Shown here: positions 24,231-36,338 of the stretch, in pieces
Layout of the letters: every line of letters begins with the position of its first letter
How positions within the stretch are numbered: position 1 is the stretch's first letter
NCBI RefSeq assembly: GCF_023091745.1
Contig: NC_068912.1
Location: 72,031,067-72,095,066 of the forward strand
Source of the DNA: Budorcas taxicolor
Lineage: Eukaryota > Chordata > Mammalia > Artiodactyla > Bovidae
DNA: 64,000 nt
Reading direction: 5' to 3'
Made by a program: the position numbers and the translations under genes
The notes under the pieces: generated by a model
Told to the model about the DNA's origin: nothing
The model's input: the letters and a program-made list of their open reading frames with translations, nothing else
Database searches by the model: none

Positions 24231-24903
24231 TTTTTTTTTTTGCTTTCAATGGTTTTATTTTATTTTTTATCATTTAAATTAATTTATTTATTTTAATTGA
24301 AGGCTAATTACTTTACAACATTGTAGTGGTTTTTGCCATACATCAACATGATTAAGCCATGGGTGTACATATGTCCCTCACATCCGGAACCCCCATACCA
24401 GATTCATCCCTACCCCATGCTTCTGTTGTCCCAGAGCACCAGCTTTGAGTGACCTACTTCATGCATCAAACTTGCACTGGTCTTCTATTTTACCTATGGT
24501 AATATACAGGTTTCAATGTTATTCTCTCAAATGTCCCACCCTCACCTTCTTCCACATAGTTCAAAAGTCTATTCTTTACATCCGTGTCTCTTTTGCTGTT
24601 TTGCATATATACTCATCTTTATCATCTTTCTAAATTCCATATATATGTGTTAATATACTGTATTGGTATTTCTCTTTCTGACTTACGTCACTCTATAAAA
24701 TAGACTCCAGTTTCATTCAACTCATTAGAACGGACTCAAATGAATTATATTTTATAGCTGAATAATATTTCATTGTGTATATGTTCCACAACATCCTATT
24801 CCATTTGTATGCTGATGGATATCTAGGTTGCTTCCATATCTTAGCTATTGTAAACAGTGCTTCAGTGAACATTGGGGTACACATGTCTCTTTCAGTTATG
24901 GTT
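24231..24903 (-). mobile_element. L1 3' end, 5'-truncated
   Basis: Minus-strand L1 opening with a T-run (complement of poly-A) at 24229-24240, then the 3' UTR (ATTACTTTACAACATTGTAG, CATACATCAACATGATTAAG) and the last part of ORF2 (24717-24968: CSAIKYNSFES, MYTYEYYSAI-like WNIYTMKYYSAIKYN). Its insertion appears to have removed the 3' end of BovB copy 10. Confidence 0.85.
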
Positions 24904-24904
24904 T

Positions 24905-24938
24905 CCAGACATAACTGAGCAACTTTCACTTTCACTTT
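24905..24938 (+). mobile_element. Bov-tA 3' stub
   Basis: About 33 bp matching the very 3' end of Bov-tA (CAGACATAACTGAGCAAC then TTTCACTTTCACTTT). Too short to reconstruct its insertion. Confidence 0.55.
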
Positions 24939-26078
24939 GAGATAGACAAAAGAGATATAAAAAACCAAAGAGCTTATTTGAAGAAATAGAGGCTATAAGA
25001 TTCCCAAATTTGAAGAAAGATGTGGATTTAGATGTATGAAAAGTGAGTAATTTGAGTAAACTCTCAAAAGTCAAAACAAAAATGCCTTAAAAATAACAAG
25101 ATAAATTGTATATAATTATACCTCATAATCAAGTGGAATTTACTCCTGAAATGATAGAATGGTTCAATATATAAAAGAAAATCAATGGAATATACCACTG
25201 TAAAAGAATGAAGGAGGAAAAACTCACTATTATCTTAACTGATGTGGGAAAAGCATTTGACAGAATTTAACTCTCTGATGATTAAATCACTCAGCAAACT
25301 AGGAATAGAATGAAACTACCTTGACATATTTGTGGCCATGTATGAAAAATCCATAGGCAACATTATATTCAATAGTGAAAGACTGGAAAATTTTTTCTGT
25401 AAATCAGGAACAAGACAAAGATTCTTGTATTCATCACTTCTACTTAACTCAAAGTCCTAGCCAGAATAATTAGGCAAGAAAAAGAAATATAATTATACAA
25501 ATTGGAAAGAAATAAATTAACTGTTCACAGGAAACGTTTTTCTGTATAGAAAAACTTACAGTTTCTGTATTTAAAAAAAAATACATGAATTCAGTGAAGT
25601 CGAAAAATATCAAATCAATATGTCAAAATCAGTTGTGTTTATATACACTAACAATAAACAATCTAAATGAAATTAATAAAGCAATTCCATTTACAATAGT
25701 ATTTTAATCATAATAAAAGATTTAGGATAAATGTAAACGAAGAGGAAAATATTTGTATACTGAAAACTAAATGTATCAGTGAAGGAAACTAAAGAATACA
25801 TCAATAAATAGAAAGATATATTAAGTTCATAAACTGGAAAACGTAATACTGTTGAGATATCAACACTGACCAAATAGTATAATATTTATCAAAATCCCAA
25901 TGATATCTTTTGTAGAATTAAAAATATATATATCTTAAAATTAATTTGAAACCTCAAAAAATGCCAAGTAGTTAAAACTACTTGAAAATGAAGAACAAAT
26001 TTGGAGATGTAACACTAATTTTGAAACTTACTACAGAGCCACAGTAATTAAAACACTATGGTAAATGCATAAAGATGC

Positions 26079-27126
26079 TTTATTGACAATGCCAAAGCCT
26101 TTAACTGTGTGGATCACAATAAACTGTGGAAAATTCAGAAGGAGATGGGAATACCATAACACCTGACAAGCCTCTTGAGAAACCTGTATGCACGTTAGGA
26201 AGCAACAGTTAGAATTGGACATGGAACAACAGACTGGTTCCAAATAGAAAAAGGAGTACTTCAAGGCTGTATATTGTCACCCTGCTTATTTAACTTATAT
26301 GCAGAGTACATCATGAGAAATGCTGGGCTGGATGAAGCACAAGCTGGAATCAAGAATGCCAGGAGAAGTATCAATAACCTCAGATACGCAGATGACACCA
26401 CCCTTATGGCAGAAATGAAGAACTAAAGAGCCTTCTGATGAAAGTGAAAAAAGAGAGTGGAAAATTCGGCTTAAGGCTCCACATTCAGAAAACTAAGATG
26501 GCATCTGGTCCCATCACTTCATGGGAAATAGATAGCTGAGTTTATTTTTGGGGGCTCCAAAATCACTGCAGATGGTGATTGCAGCCATGAAATTAAAAGA
26601 CGCTTACTCCTTGGAAGGAAAGTTATGACCAACTTAGACAACATATTAAAAAGCAGAGACATTTCTTTGTCAGCAAAGGTCCATCTAGTCAAGGCTATGG
26701 TTTTTCCAGTAGTCATGTATGGATGTGAGAGTTGGACTCTGAGTGCCACAGAATTGATGCTTTTGAACTGTGGTGTTGGAGAAGACTCTTGAGAGTCCCT
26801 TGGACTGCAAGATCTAACCAGTCCATCCTAAGGGAGATCAGTCCTGGGTGTTCATTGGAAGGACTGATGTTCAAGCTGAAAATCCAATACTTTGGCCACC
26901 TGATGTGAAGCACTGACTCATTTGAAAAGACCCTGATGCTGGGAAGATTGAGGACAGGAGGAGAAGGGGATGACAGAGAATGAGATAGTTGGATGGCATC
27001 TCTGACTCAATGGGCATGGGTTTGGGTAGGCTCTATCAGTTGGTGATGGACAGGGAGGCCTGGCGTGCTGTGTTTCATGGGGTTGCACACAGTCGGAGAT
27101 GACTGAGTGACTGAATTGAACTGAAC
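26079..27126 (+). mobile_element. BovB copy 11, nested in L1
   Basis: Plus-strand 5'-truncated BovB of about 1.05 kb, beginning at the FIDNAKAFNCVDHNKL codons and ending with a GACTGAGTGACTGAATTGAA-type tail. YADD is kept (about 26384). Small deletions at the SEEEL codons, TKIMAS codons and linker (about 26420, 26497, 26533) break the frame. L1 sequence continues on both sides (26075 and 27127). Older residue set. Confidence 0.93.
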
Positions 27127-28139
27127 ACATGTAGACCAATGGAATAAAATAAAGAACCAGAATGAAACCATTACATATATATAACCAAATGATTTTGACA
27201 AGGGTATCAAGAAAACTCAATAAGGAAAAGAAAATTTTCTTAAAAAATGGTGTTAAGAAAATTGGATGTCTAAATAAATACATAATACATTTTTATATAT
27301 ATATACTTATATATAAAACACATACACATATATTTTATATATATATATACACACAAGTACACTTTCAGAGAGAGAGATATACATCTATCAATTTGAATCT
27401 TGACACTGCATTGTAAACAAAATTAACTCAAAATGGATCAAAGATCTAAATTCAAGTGCTAGATTTATTAAATTCTTAGAAAAAAAGGCACAGGGAGAAA
27501 CTTCAATACATTGACTTTGGCTATGATTCCTTGCATATAATTCCAAAAGCACAGGGAACAAAGAATAGATAAGTTGAATTTCATCAAATTCATAAATTTT
27601 TGTATATTCAAAGAGCACTATCAATATACTGAGGATGAAACCCATAGAATGGAAGAAAACACCTGCAAAACATATATTTGATCAAGTTCTTCTAGGACTT
27701 AACAACAGCAACAAATACAAACAACCTGATTAAAAAGTGGGCACAGGACTTGAGTAGGCATTTCTCCAAAGATAAATGAATGGTTAATAAGCACATGAAA
27801 ATATGTCAACAGCACTAGGCATTAGCGAAATGCAAATTAAAACCATAATGAGATATTACCTTTTACCTACAAGGAATGGTATAATAATTTTCTTAATGGA
27901 AAAAAATGTGTTAATAAGGCTGTGGATAAATAGAAATCCTCATACATTGTTAGTGGAATGTAAAATGTGTGGGCTCTGAGGAGATCAGTTTATTGTTTCC
28001 TTAAATAGTTAGACATAGAATTAGCATACTACCCAGCAATTTCATTCCTAGGTACACATGAAAGAGACATAAGAGTATATGTATACATAGAAAATTTTGT
28101 AAGGATGTTTACAGTAGTATTCTTCATAAGGTGTGCATG

Positions 28140-28205
28140 CCTCCTCAATAGCTCAGTCACGTCTGACTCTTTACAACCCCACAGACTGTAGCCTGCCAGG
28201 CTTCT
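28140..28205 (-). mobile_element. Bov-tA SINE fragment
   Basis: Minus-strand piece with AGCTCAGTCACGTCTGACTC, TTTACAACCCCACAGACTGT and GCCTGCCAGGCTTCT, matching the 3' part of Bov-tA. It lies inside the old L1. Confidence 0.65.
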
Positions 28206-28318
28206 CATAACAGACACAAGATGAAAGCCACTCAAAAAGTTGTTATTGATATATACATACAATGAACTCATCCACAAAAAGGAATATATGGTACAACTTG
28301 AACAAACACTGAAAGCCT

Positions 28319-28512
28319 CCAAATAGAAAAAGGAGTACTTCAAGGCTGTATATTGTCACCCTGCTTATTTAACTTATATGCAGAGTACATCATGAGAAAT
28401 GCTGGGCTGGAGGAAGCAAAAGCTGGAATCAAGATAGCCAGGAGAAATATCAATAACCTCAGATATGCAGATGATACCACCCTTATGGCAGAAAGTGAAG
28501 AGGAACTAAAAA
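28319..28512 (+). mobile_element. BovB copy 12, internal fragment without either end
   Basis: About 194 bp of BovB RT core only (QIGKGV...CILSPCLFNLYAEYIMRN to NNLRYADDTTLMAESEEELK), bounded on both sides by L1-like sequence. It lacks the 3' tail needed for target-primed copying, so it did not arise by ordinary BovB insertion unless its 3' part was deleted later. It shares the sequence AAATAGAAAAAGGAGTACTT with copy 11, 2 kb upstream. Confidence 0.88.
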
Positions 28513-28590
28513 ATTCACATTTGGAGTGATTTTTTCACATGAAATGTCCAGAATAGGCAAGTCCTTGTGGAGGGAAAGAAAATTGGTATT

Positions 28591-28944
28591 AGCTCTGTCA
28601 CACTGTCACCACATCATGTTGGTCCCATAGCACAAGTTCCCTATTGTTCCCAGGTGGGATATCAAAAAGGATTGCCAGAGGATCCAACTAGTCACTTTAC
28701 TTTAGAATGTTGTACTATTTATCATTTATTCCCCTTGGGTCTGATATTCCAGTTCATATCCTAAGATGGTAAGAAAGGGTATGTGTGTGTGCTTTTGTGT
28801 GTATATGTATTTGCATGTGTATACACTGCATACACTGAATTTCTCTATCATTTTTAGTGACTTGCGTGAGGAAGGGTAGGTTTTAGAAACTTGGTCTGTT
28901 ACCATTATCCTATCCACCACTCCTCTTCCTCCAATGATATGATC
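28591..28944. other. Unassigned DNA with a short (TG)n-like patch
   Basis: No family recognised. Low-complexity TG/TA sequence lies at about 28780-28825. GATATGATC at 28936-28944 is the left TSD of the next BovB. Confidence 0.5.
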
Positions 28945-30056
28945 GTTCAGTTCAGTTCAGTTCGGTTCAGTTCGGTTCAGTCGCTCAGTCGTGTCCTACT
29001 CTTTGCGACCCCATGAATCGCAGCACGCCAGGCCTCCCTGTCCATCACCATCTCCCAGAGTTCACTCAGACTGACGACCATCGAGTCTGTGATGCCATCC
29101 AGGCATCTCAGCCTGGGTCGTCCCCTTCTCCTCCTGCCCCCAATCCCTCACAGCATCAGAGTCTTTTCCAATGAGTCAACTCTTCGCATGAGGTGTCCAA
29201 ACTACTGGAGCTTCAGCTTTAGCATCATTCCTTCCAAAGATATCCCAGGGTTGATTTCCTTCAGAATGGACTGGTTGGATCTCCTTGCAGTCCAAGGGAC
29301 TCTCAAGAGTCTTCTCCAACACCACAGTTCAAAAGCATCAATTCTTCGGCGCTCAGCCTTCTTCACAGTCCAACTCTCACATCCATACATGACCACAGGA
29401 AAAACCATAGCCTTGACTAGATGGACCTTAGTCAGCAAAGTAATATCTCTGCTTTTGAATATACCATTTAGGTTGGTCATCACTTTTCTTCCAAAGAGTA
29501 AGCATCTTTTAATTTCATGGCTGCAGTCACCATCTACAGTGATTTTAGAGCCCAAAAAAATAAAGTCTGACACTGTTTCTACTGTTTCCCCATCTATTTC
29601 CCATGAAGTGATGGGACCAGATGCCATGATCTTCGTTTTCTGAATGTTGAGCTTTAAGCCAACTTTTTCACTCTCCTCTTTCACTTCCATCAAGAGGCAT
29701 TTTAGCTCCTCTTCACTTTCTGCCATAAGAGTGGTGTCATCTGCATATCTAAGGTTATTGATATTTCTCTCAGCAATCTTGATTCTGGCTTGTGTTTCTT
29801 CCAGTCCAGCATTTCTCATGATGTATTCTGCATATAAGTTAAATAAGCAGGGTGACAATATACAGCCTTGACATACTCCTTTGCCTATTTGGAACCAGTC
29901 TGTTGTTCCATGTCCAGTTCTAACTGTTGCTTACTGACGTGCATTTAGGTTTCTCAAGAGGCAGTTCAGGTGGTCTGGTATTCCCATCTCTTTCAGAATA
30001 TTCCATAGTTTATTGTGATCCACAAAGTCAAAGGCTTTGGCATAGTCAATAAAGCA
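28945..30056 (-). mobile_element. BovB copy 13, well preserved
   Basis: Minus-strand BovB of about 1.11 kb. The tail is (TTCAG)n with two TTCGG variants (28945-28980). An open frame of 218 codons (29202-29858) starts MSPCLFNLYAEYIMRNAG, contains NNLRYADDTTLMAESEEELK (catalytic YADD intact) and ends KLKLQ, where a frameshift precedes the last about 85 codons. Truncation falls at FIDYAKAF. GATATGATC at 28936-28944 and 30057-30065 is a 9-bp TSD. Younger residue set. Confidence 0.95.
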
Positions 30057-30065
30057 GATATGATC

Positions 30066-31887
30066 TTTAATTATTTTTAATAAAACTATCAAAAAAGTGA
30101 TAAGGATTAGATGAATTATTTCTCTATGTAAGGCATTTTCTGGAGAAGTCCTGAATAGGAGGTGAATCTGCTGTACTGATTGAAAGTGTGAGATGTTCAC
30201 AGACAGTTTAAGTGATAAACACATTACTTAGATGTGGAGGTCGGATAGGTCAAGAAGTCATTTTGTATTCACTGAAATTCATGATGAACAAGAGCTAAGA
30301 GAAATAAGGGGTCAAACAAACAGATTAGCATAACATATCCAAAATGACCCCTTGCAATTGTTTAAAACCCAGAAGATGGTGACTTTTGATGTATAACTCA
30401 GGCTATAGTTCCACTTCCTTTTAAAGCATTAGCCACAGAAAAGAGCTTAACTAAAATTTCATACTACAACTGACAAACTTTAATCACAGAGTTTGTCTAT
30501 TCAGAAAATCTAATGATATTCCTTCTCCAAAATTTTGAAAAAGTAGCCCAACACATTACAATGAACCAAAATACTGCAATAAAAATAAACACAAGACATA
30601 CCTGACAATTAAAAGCATATATCACTACTTGTGTTACATAAAAACATTTTAAAAATTACATTTATGTTTTACTTGAACTTCAATTTAAAAACTATGTAAC
30701 AGATGCTTCCTTAAAATCTACTTTCCTTAATCTTTGCAATGAATGTAAAGTTTTAACATGAAAGTTGAATTATTTGACTGATTCTTACTATTAGTATCTA
30801 TAATTTGATGAGTGATAAAATACCCAGGAGTATATACTTTCTTAAATAACATAATTAAACTTTACATAAAAGTTATTTCTAAGCAAGATATATACAAAAA
30901 AGTGTTTTTGGGAGAATATTTACTATATTCAAGATATTTATTCTATTAGGACAACATAATTTGTAATATATTTTTTCATACAAAAAGAAAATGTCTTTCT
31001 TCTTTTACTCATCCCTTTCCACTAGCTGTTCATCATATTTCATTTTTATTCACTAAGCCTATTAACAACTTCGTGCCATACATACAAAAATAACCAAACA
31101 TTTACTCAAACATAACTCACAATCTAGGGCAGACGAGTGGACAAATAATCAAGACAAAATGAGATAAGAAAGATAAAGAATCATTTTAATTATATAAATA
31201 ACTAAATTATATAAATAGCTAAATTATATAAATAACTAATTTGCTAAATGGCAAATAGCAAATAATTAGTAGATATGGATTTTTGAATTGATGACTCTAA
31301 GACAAAACGATACTTGTCACCACAAGAATGTCTCTTAGTTTCTGGACACAGGGTTAAAGCATAGACTTATGAACAATAATTGAAATAATATTTAAATGAA
31401 CAAATGTATGACCATTTAGGAAACTAAATTAATTGGGTTGAACATATCTTTATCTTGTATGTTTTTAGAATAGACATCAATTATCCAATACAAGAGTGAC
31501 ATACTGGTTTTCCCCTAACATTGACGTTTCAATATTTCAAAGTCTACCACCATGTTACAGATTGTAATAAAGACATTTTAATATACCTTAAAGAATTCAT
31601 TTTTTTATTATTGAAATTAGTCTAAACAAGAATGTTATTCTTTTTCATTGTTCACATTTATTTATAAGAATACACTGTGACCTGTGTTCTAAGGAATACA
31701 AAGTCATAAAGATTCAAACTCAACATCCATTCTGATGTGATAAACAAAATAAAAAATTTTAAGCTCTGTAATCTAACTGCTCCAAGTACAAAAACATTTT
31801 GAAAAATTAAGAATTTTAAAGACTTATAAGTTGCCTTAATGGCACAAATGTGTATCTTAGCTATTCAACCAAGATACCACTAAAAAA
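30066..31887. other. Unassigned AT-rich intergenic DNA
   Basis: No recognisable gene or repeat family except the short tandem repeat at 31191-31243. The longest AT-rich part is at 30600-31000. Confidence 0.5.
31191..31243. repeat. 17-bp tandem repeat, three units
   Basis: The unit TATATAAATAACTAAAT repeats three times; the middle unit has one change (AACTAA to AGCTAA) and the last is incomplete at its end. Confidence 0.85.
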
Positions 31888-32207
31888 GCTTAATTTTTAT
31901 TGGAGTTAATTGCATTACAATATTGGGTTAGTTTCTACCGTACAATGAAGTGAATCAGCTATTTTTACATATATATCCCCTTCTTAAACATCCCTCCCAA
32001 CCCCACATCCCACCCATCTAGTCATCACAGAGTACTGAGCTGAGTTCCCTGTTCTGTACAGTAGGTACCCACTAGCTATCTGTTTTACACATGGTAGTGT
32101 ATATATGTCAAATTCTAATCTCCCAATTTATCCCACCCTCCCCCTGGCCACTCCTGCCCTGTGGCATGTCAACATCCATTCTCCATGTCTGTGTCTCTAT
32201 TTCTGAA
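31888..32207 (-). mobile_element. L1 3' UTR fragment
   Basis: Minus-strand L1 3' UTR: TTTTTATTGGAGTTAATTGC, ATTACAATATTGGGTTAGTT, CAATGAAGTGAATCAGCTAT, then TCACAGAGTACTGAGCTGAG and the GTACAGTAGGTACCCACTAG block, ending at CTGTGTCTCTATTTCTG just before ORF2 would begin. Confidence 0.83.
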
Positions 32208-32639
32208 GCAAGAGGAAACTTAGCAGAGAGTAAGAGAAAACTTAACAATAGCTTGAAAGAGTAAATATATGTAAAACCTTCTGACAATCTTTCAGAGTTA
32301 AAGCAAACATGTTTTGACGTATAAAATTAGGAGTGAAACAAGAATTTAGACAATGCTTACTAAAGTGTTCATACAAAAGAAGCACAGACATTTTGTTGAT
32401 TCTTGAGATTATTGGTATATATTTGAAATATAGTGGAATGAATCAAGTAATCACCCAACTTTTCAATTTTGGCACTGTGAATAAATATAAAAAGAGATAA
32501 ATGGCAGCATTCTTAGATATTGGAATTGTTTTTAGTATTGATATTAAGCAAATACTTTGCTACCTATAAATTGTCAAAGCTACATACATAATAGTTGCTC
32601 AAATTTTATCATTCTAAATGCCTAGAAGTTACAGTCACA

Positions 32640-33584
32640 TCAGTCACTCAGTTCAGTCGCTCAGTCATGTCCGACTCTTTGCGACCCCATGAATCGCAGC
32701 ACGCCAGGCCTCCCTATCCATCACCATCTCAAGTAGTTCACTCAGACTCATGTCCATCGAGTCCGTGATGCCATCCAGCCATCTTATCCTCGGTCGTCCA
32801 CTCCTCCTCCTGCCCCCAATCCCTCCTAGCATCAGAGTGTTTGCCAATGAGTCAACTCTTCGCATGAGGTGGCCAAAGAACTAGAGTTTCCGCTTTAGCA
32901 TCATTCCTTCCAAAGAAATCCCAGGGTTGATTTCCTTCAGAATGGACTGGTTGGATCTCCTTGCAGTCCAAGGGACTCTCAAGAGTCTTCTCCAACACCA
33001 CAGTTCAAAGGTATCAATTCTTCGGTGCTCAGCCTTCTTCACAGTCCAACTCTCACATCCATACATGACCACAGGAAAAACCATAGCCTTGACTAGATAG
33101 ACCTTAGTTGGCAAAGTAATGTCTCTGCTTTGAATAGACTATCTAGGTTGGTCATAACTTTTCTTCCAAGGAGTAAGCATCTTTTAATTTCATGGCTGCA
33201 GTCACCATCTGCAGTGATTTTTGGATCCCCCCAAAATAAAGTCTGACACTGTTTCTACTGTTTCCCCATCTATTTCCCATGAAGTGATGGGACCAGATGC
33301 CATGATCTTCGTTTTCTGAATGTTGAGCTTTAAGCCAACTTTTTCACTCTCCTCTTTCACTTTCACCAAGAGGCTTTTTAGCTCCTCTTCACTTTTTGCC
33401 ATAAGAGTGGTGTCATCTGCATATCTGAGGTTATTGATATTTCTCCTGGCAATCTTGATTCCAGCTTGTGTTTCTTCCAGTCCAGCGTTTCTCATGATAT
33501 ACTCTGCATATAAGTTAAATAAGCAGGGTGACAATACACAGCCTTGACGTACTCCTTTTCCTGTTTGGAATCAGTATGTTGTTG
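32640..33584 (-). mobile_element. BovB copy 14, 5'-truncated
   Basis: Minus-strand BovB of about 0.94 kb. Frames at 33202-33534 (MSPCLFNLYAEYIMRNAG, NNLRYADDTTLMAKSEEELK), 32881-33114 and 32665-32865 give RT core and C-terminus. Breaks lie at the G/C homopolymer (33225-33234), a lost base at about 33131, and a stop near 32882. Younger residue set (GGIGGRRRSGRPRIRWLDGI). No clear TSD. Confidence 0.94.
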
Positions 33585-33837
33585 CATTCTTTGGTAATAA
33601 GCTGATCAATAAATACCAGCTCCAAAGTAACATTCAAATTATTCTCAAGTTTCAAGTTTTTCACTCTTACATAATAGTTCCATAGCACTAAATATATTAT
33701 GATATAAGGGATAATATGAAATTAAATATAGTATTTACTAGTATTTAGTTGATTTCTCCCTGAAAATAATGTTTATCTAATTTTTTTAATAAAAATTTTA
33801 AGACACTCGCTTCTTTTAAAAAATCTCTTTATAAACA

Positions 33838-34465
33838 CAGTTGATTTTTATTATTCAGAATAGTTCTATTCTAGAAGGTCATCAAGAATGCTGAATTAGC
33901 AAGTATGAATTGTTATCCAGAGGAGAAAAACAGGATTAGTCTCCTATGAGCTCCATCACAGCATTTTCATCAATTTTGTGTGCTCATACCTTAAGATATC
34001 TTAAATACTACATACTGTTGATTCATTAAGTTTGAATTCATGACCAATCACCCTATAACTCATGCCTGAACAAAGTTTATTTAACACCAATGTTTTCTCC
34101 ATAAAGTCCATCACAGTCTTTCTGTACTTTGGAACACTAGACAGCATTTCTAGTGTTGGGGGCCATTTTAAACAGCAAAGTTACAAAGAGCACAGAAATT
34201 GAAAAAAATAAAAAATGATTGGCAGGATTCTTGAATACAGTATGAGAGGGGAAAACAGAAAACAGAGCAGCTCTTTTTTCAACCTGAGCTGGAAAGAAGC
34301 ATGTTGGGCAACACTGATTTCTTTTTTCCACTGCTCTGCATCTTCAAACAATTGGGGAAAAAGCCTCAAGTATGGTTTTGAGGGTTGCAAATAAATGAGG
34401 GTGTAGTTGAAGTTGCAAATAGGTGAAGTTGCAAATATGGAATCTGCAAATAATGATGTTCAACA
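33838..34465. mobile_element. Non-autonomous DNA transposon relic (Tigger/pogo-like, MER type)
   Basis: About 630 bp whose ends are imperfect inverted repeats: CAGTTGATTTTTATTATTC at 33838-33856 pairs with CAAATAATGATGTTCAAC at the right end (about 14 of 19 positions). The interior matches, from memory, an ancient mammalian TIR element (GTTATCCAGAGGAGAAAAAC, CTCATGCCTGAACAAAG, GGAACACTAGACAGCA, GGGGGCCATTTTAAAC). A direct-repeat-like patch (AAGTTGCAAATA) occurs near the right end. No transposase frame is left. The family name is uncertain; the TIR structure is what I can see. Confidence 0.6.
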
Positions 34466-34500
34466 CCTAAATGATGTAAATGTTTGTCAGGTGCAGCTTT

Positions 34501-35391
34501 CAGTTCAATTCAGTCACTCAGTCATGTGCAGCTCTTTGTGACACTATGGACTGCAGCATGACAGGCTTTCCTGTCCATCACCAACTCCCAAACTCACGTC
34601 CATCAAGTCAGTGATGCCATCCATCCATCTCATCCTCTGTCATTCCCTTCTCCTCCCACCTTCAATCTTCCCCAGTACCAGGGTGTTTTCTAATGAGTCA
34701 GTTCTTTGCATCAGGTGGCCAAAGGATAGGAGCTTCAGCTTCAGCATCAGTCCTTCCAATGAATATTCAGGACTGATTTCCTTCAGGACTGATTGGTTGG
34801 ATCTCCTTGCAGTTCAAGGGACTCACGAGAATCTTCTCCAACACTGCAGTTCAAAAACATCAATTCTTTACCGCTCAGCTTTTTTTATAGTCCAACTCTC
34901 ATAGCCATACATGACTACTGGAAAAACCATAGCTTTGATTAGATGGATCTTTGTTGCCAAAATAATGTCTTTGCTTTTTAATATGCTGTCTAGGTTGGTC
35001 ATAGCTTTTCTTCCAAGGAGCAAGTGTCTTTTAATTTCATGGCTGTAGTAATCATCTACATTGATTTTGGAGCCCCCCAAAATAAAGTGTGTCACTGTTT
35101 CCATTGTTTCTCCATCTTTTGCCATGAAGTGATGGGACGAGATGCCATGATCTTAGTTTTCTGAATGTTTACTTTAAGCAAACTTTTTCATTCTCCTCTT
35201 TCACTTTCATCAAGAAGCTCTTTAGTTCTTCTTCACTTTTTGCCCTAAGAGTGGTGTTATCTGCATATCTGAAGTTATTGATATTTCTCCCAGAGTTCTT
35301 GGTTTCAGTTTGTGCTTCATCCAGCCCAGCATTTCGCATGTTGTATTCTGCATATAAGTTAAATAAGCAGGGTGACAATATACAGGCTTGA
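34501..35391 (-). mobile_element. BovB copy 15, 5'-truncated
   Basis: Minus-strand BovB of about 0.89 kb. Frames at 35169-35378 (MSPCLFNLYAEYNMRNAG; catalytic motif YADN) and 34868-35125. Older residue set (NEYSGL in antisense, i.e. SPEYSLEG-type). GTGCAGCTTT at 34491-34500 recurs at 35400-35409, a 10-bp TSD, with eight extra bases before the right copy. The tail is short. Confidence 0.93.
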
Positions 35392-35409
35392 GCCTAAAAG
35401 TGCAGCTTT

Positions 35410-35839
35410 AGGCTCTCCTTTTTGAAGAACTTCTTAGAGATTTCAGATGAATAACAACAAACAGATTACAGATCTTCAAATTAAATTGGGATAACATTTC
35501 AATAAACTGGTTTAAGTTGAAAGTAGAAACTTACAAGAATTTTCTTAAACTTTTCTTAAGTAACTTAAGATTGTTACTTAAGCATCTTAAGAAGAAAATA
35601 CCTTTTATACACCTAACCTACCAAACATCATAACCACTTGGTCCATCTTACATGTTCAGGACAATGGCATTAGCCTACAGTTGAGAAAATCATCAAACAT
35701 GACATTTTATAATATAAATGTTGACTATCCAAAGCATTTAGTGAATACTACTCTGAAAGTGAAATATAAGGGCTTTATGGATACAGAATGAACGTGTTAC
35801 CCTGGAGATTCCATGACTGACCTACAGTTGTGCCTCCCT
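35410..35839. other. Unassigned intergenic DNA
   Basis: No family or gene recognised. Repeated CTTAAG/TTACTTAAG words occur at 35545-35592. Confidence 0.45.
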
Positions 35840-36338
35840 ACCTAGACAGCATATTAAAAAGCAGAAACCTTACTTTGCTCTCTAGTCAAAGCTATGGTTT
35901 TTCCATCAGTCATGTATGGATGTGAGAGTTGGACTATAAGGAAAGCTGAGCACCAAATAATTGATGCTTTTGAATTGTGGTGTTGGAGATGACTCTTGAG
36001 AGTCCCTTGGACTGCAAGGAGATCCAACCAGTCCATCCTAAAAGAAATCAGTCCTGAATATTCATTGGAATGATTGATGCTGAAGCTGAAACTCCAATGC
36101 TTTGGCCACCTGATGTGAAGAGCTGACTCATATGAAAAGACCCTGATGCTAGGAAAGATTGAATGCAGGAGGAGACGGGGACAACAGAGGATGAGATGGT
36201 TGGATGGCATCACCAAATCAATAGACTTGAGTTTGAGTAAACTCTGGGAGTTTGTGGTGGACAGGGAGTCCTGGCGTGCTGAAGTCCATGGGGTCACACA
36301 GAGTCAGACATGACTGAGTGACTGAACTGAACTGACTG
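35840..36338 (+). mobile_element. BovB copy 16, 5'-truncated
   Basis: Plus-strand BovB of about 0.5 kb covering the C-terminal region from LDSILKSRDI to the (CTGAA)n end. About 20 bp are missing near 35879, where the PTKVH codons should be. Older residue set, with GTCCTGAATATTCATTGGAA at about 36049. Confidence 0.92.

Larger units (their letters stand above)
25085..28590 (+). mobile_element. Old L1 ORF2 to 3' end, split by two BovB pieces and a SINE
   Basis: Plus-strand L1. The RT region starts at about 25110 with an HDQVGFTPEM-like block, followed by a degenerate KAFD stretch (about 25245) and SLLLNSKS. A mid-ORF2 part lies at 25600-26075. BovB copy 11 intervenes, then L1 resumes at 27127 (TCRPMEXNKEPE-like, NQMILTRVSRK) and runs through the ORF2 C-terminus (VGTGLE*AFLQR, RNANXNHNEILPFTYKEW at about 27830) to short 3' pieces around 28250-28310 and 28515-28590. 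An AT-rich expansion lies at 27293-27360. Heavily decayed. Confidence 0.75.

Noticed and set aside
28945..28980. Regularly spaced TTCAG repeats as a CRISPR-like or satellite array
   Set aside because: They are 5-bp units without spacers and always sit at the 3' end of a BovB copy, where they are the normal tail.
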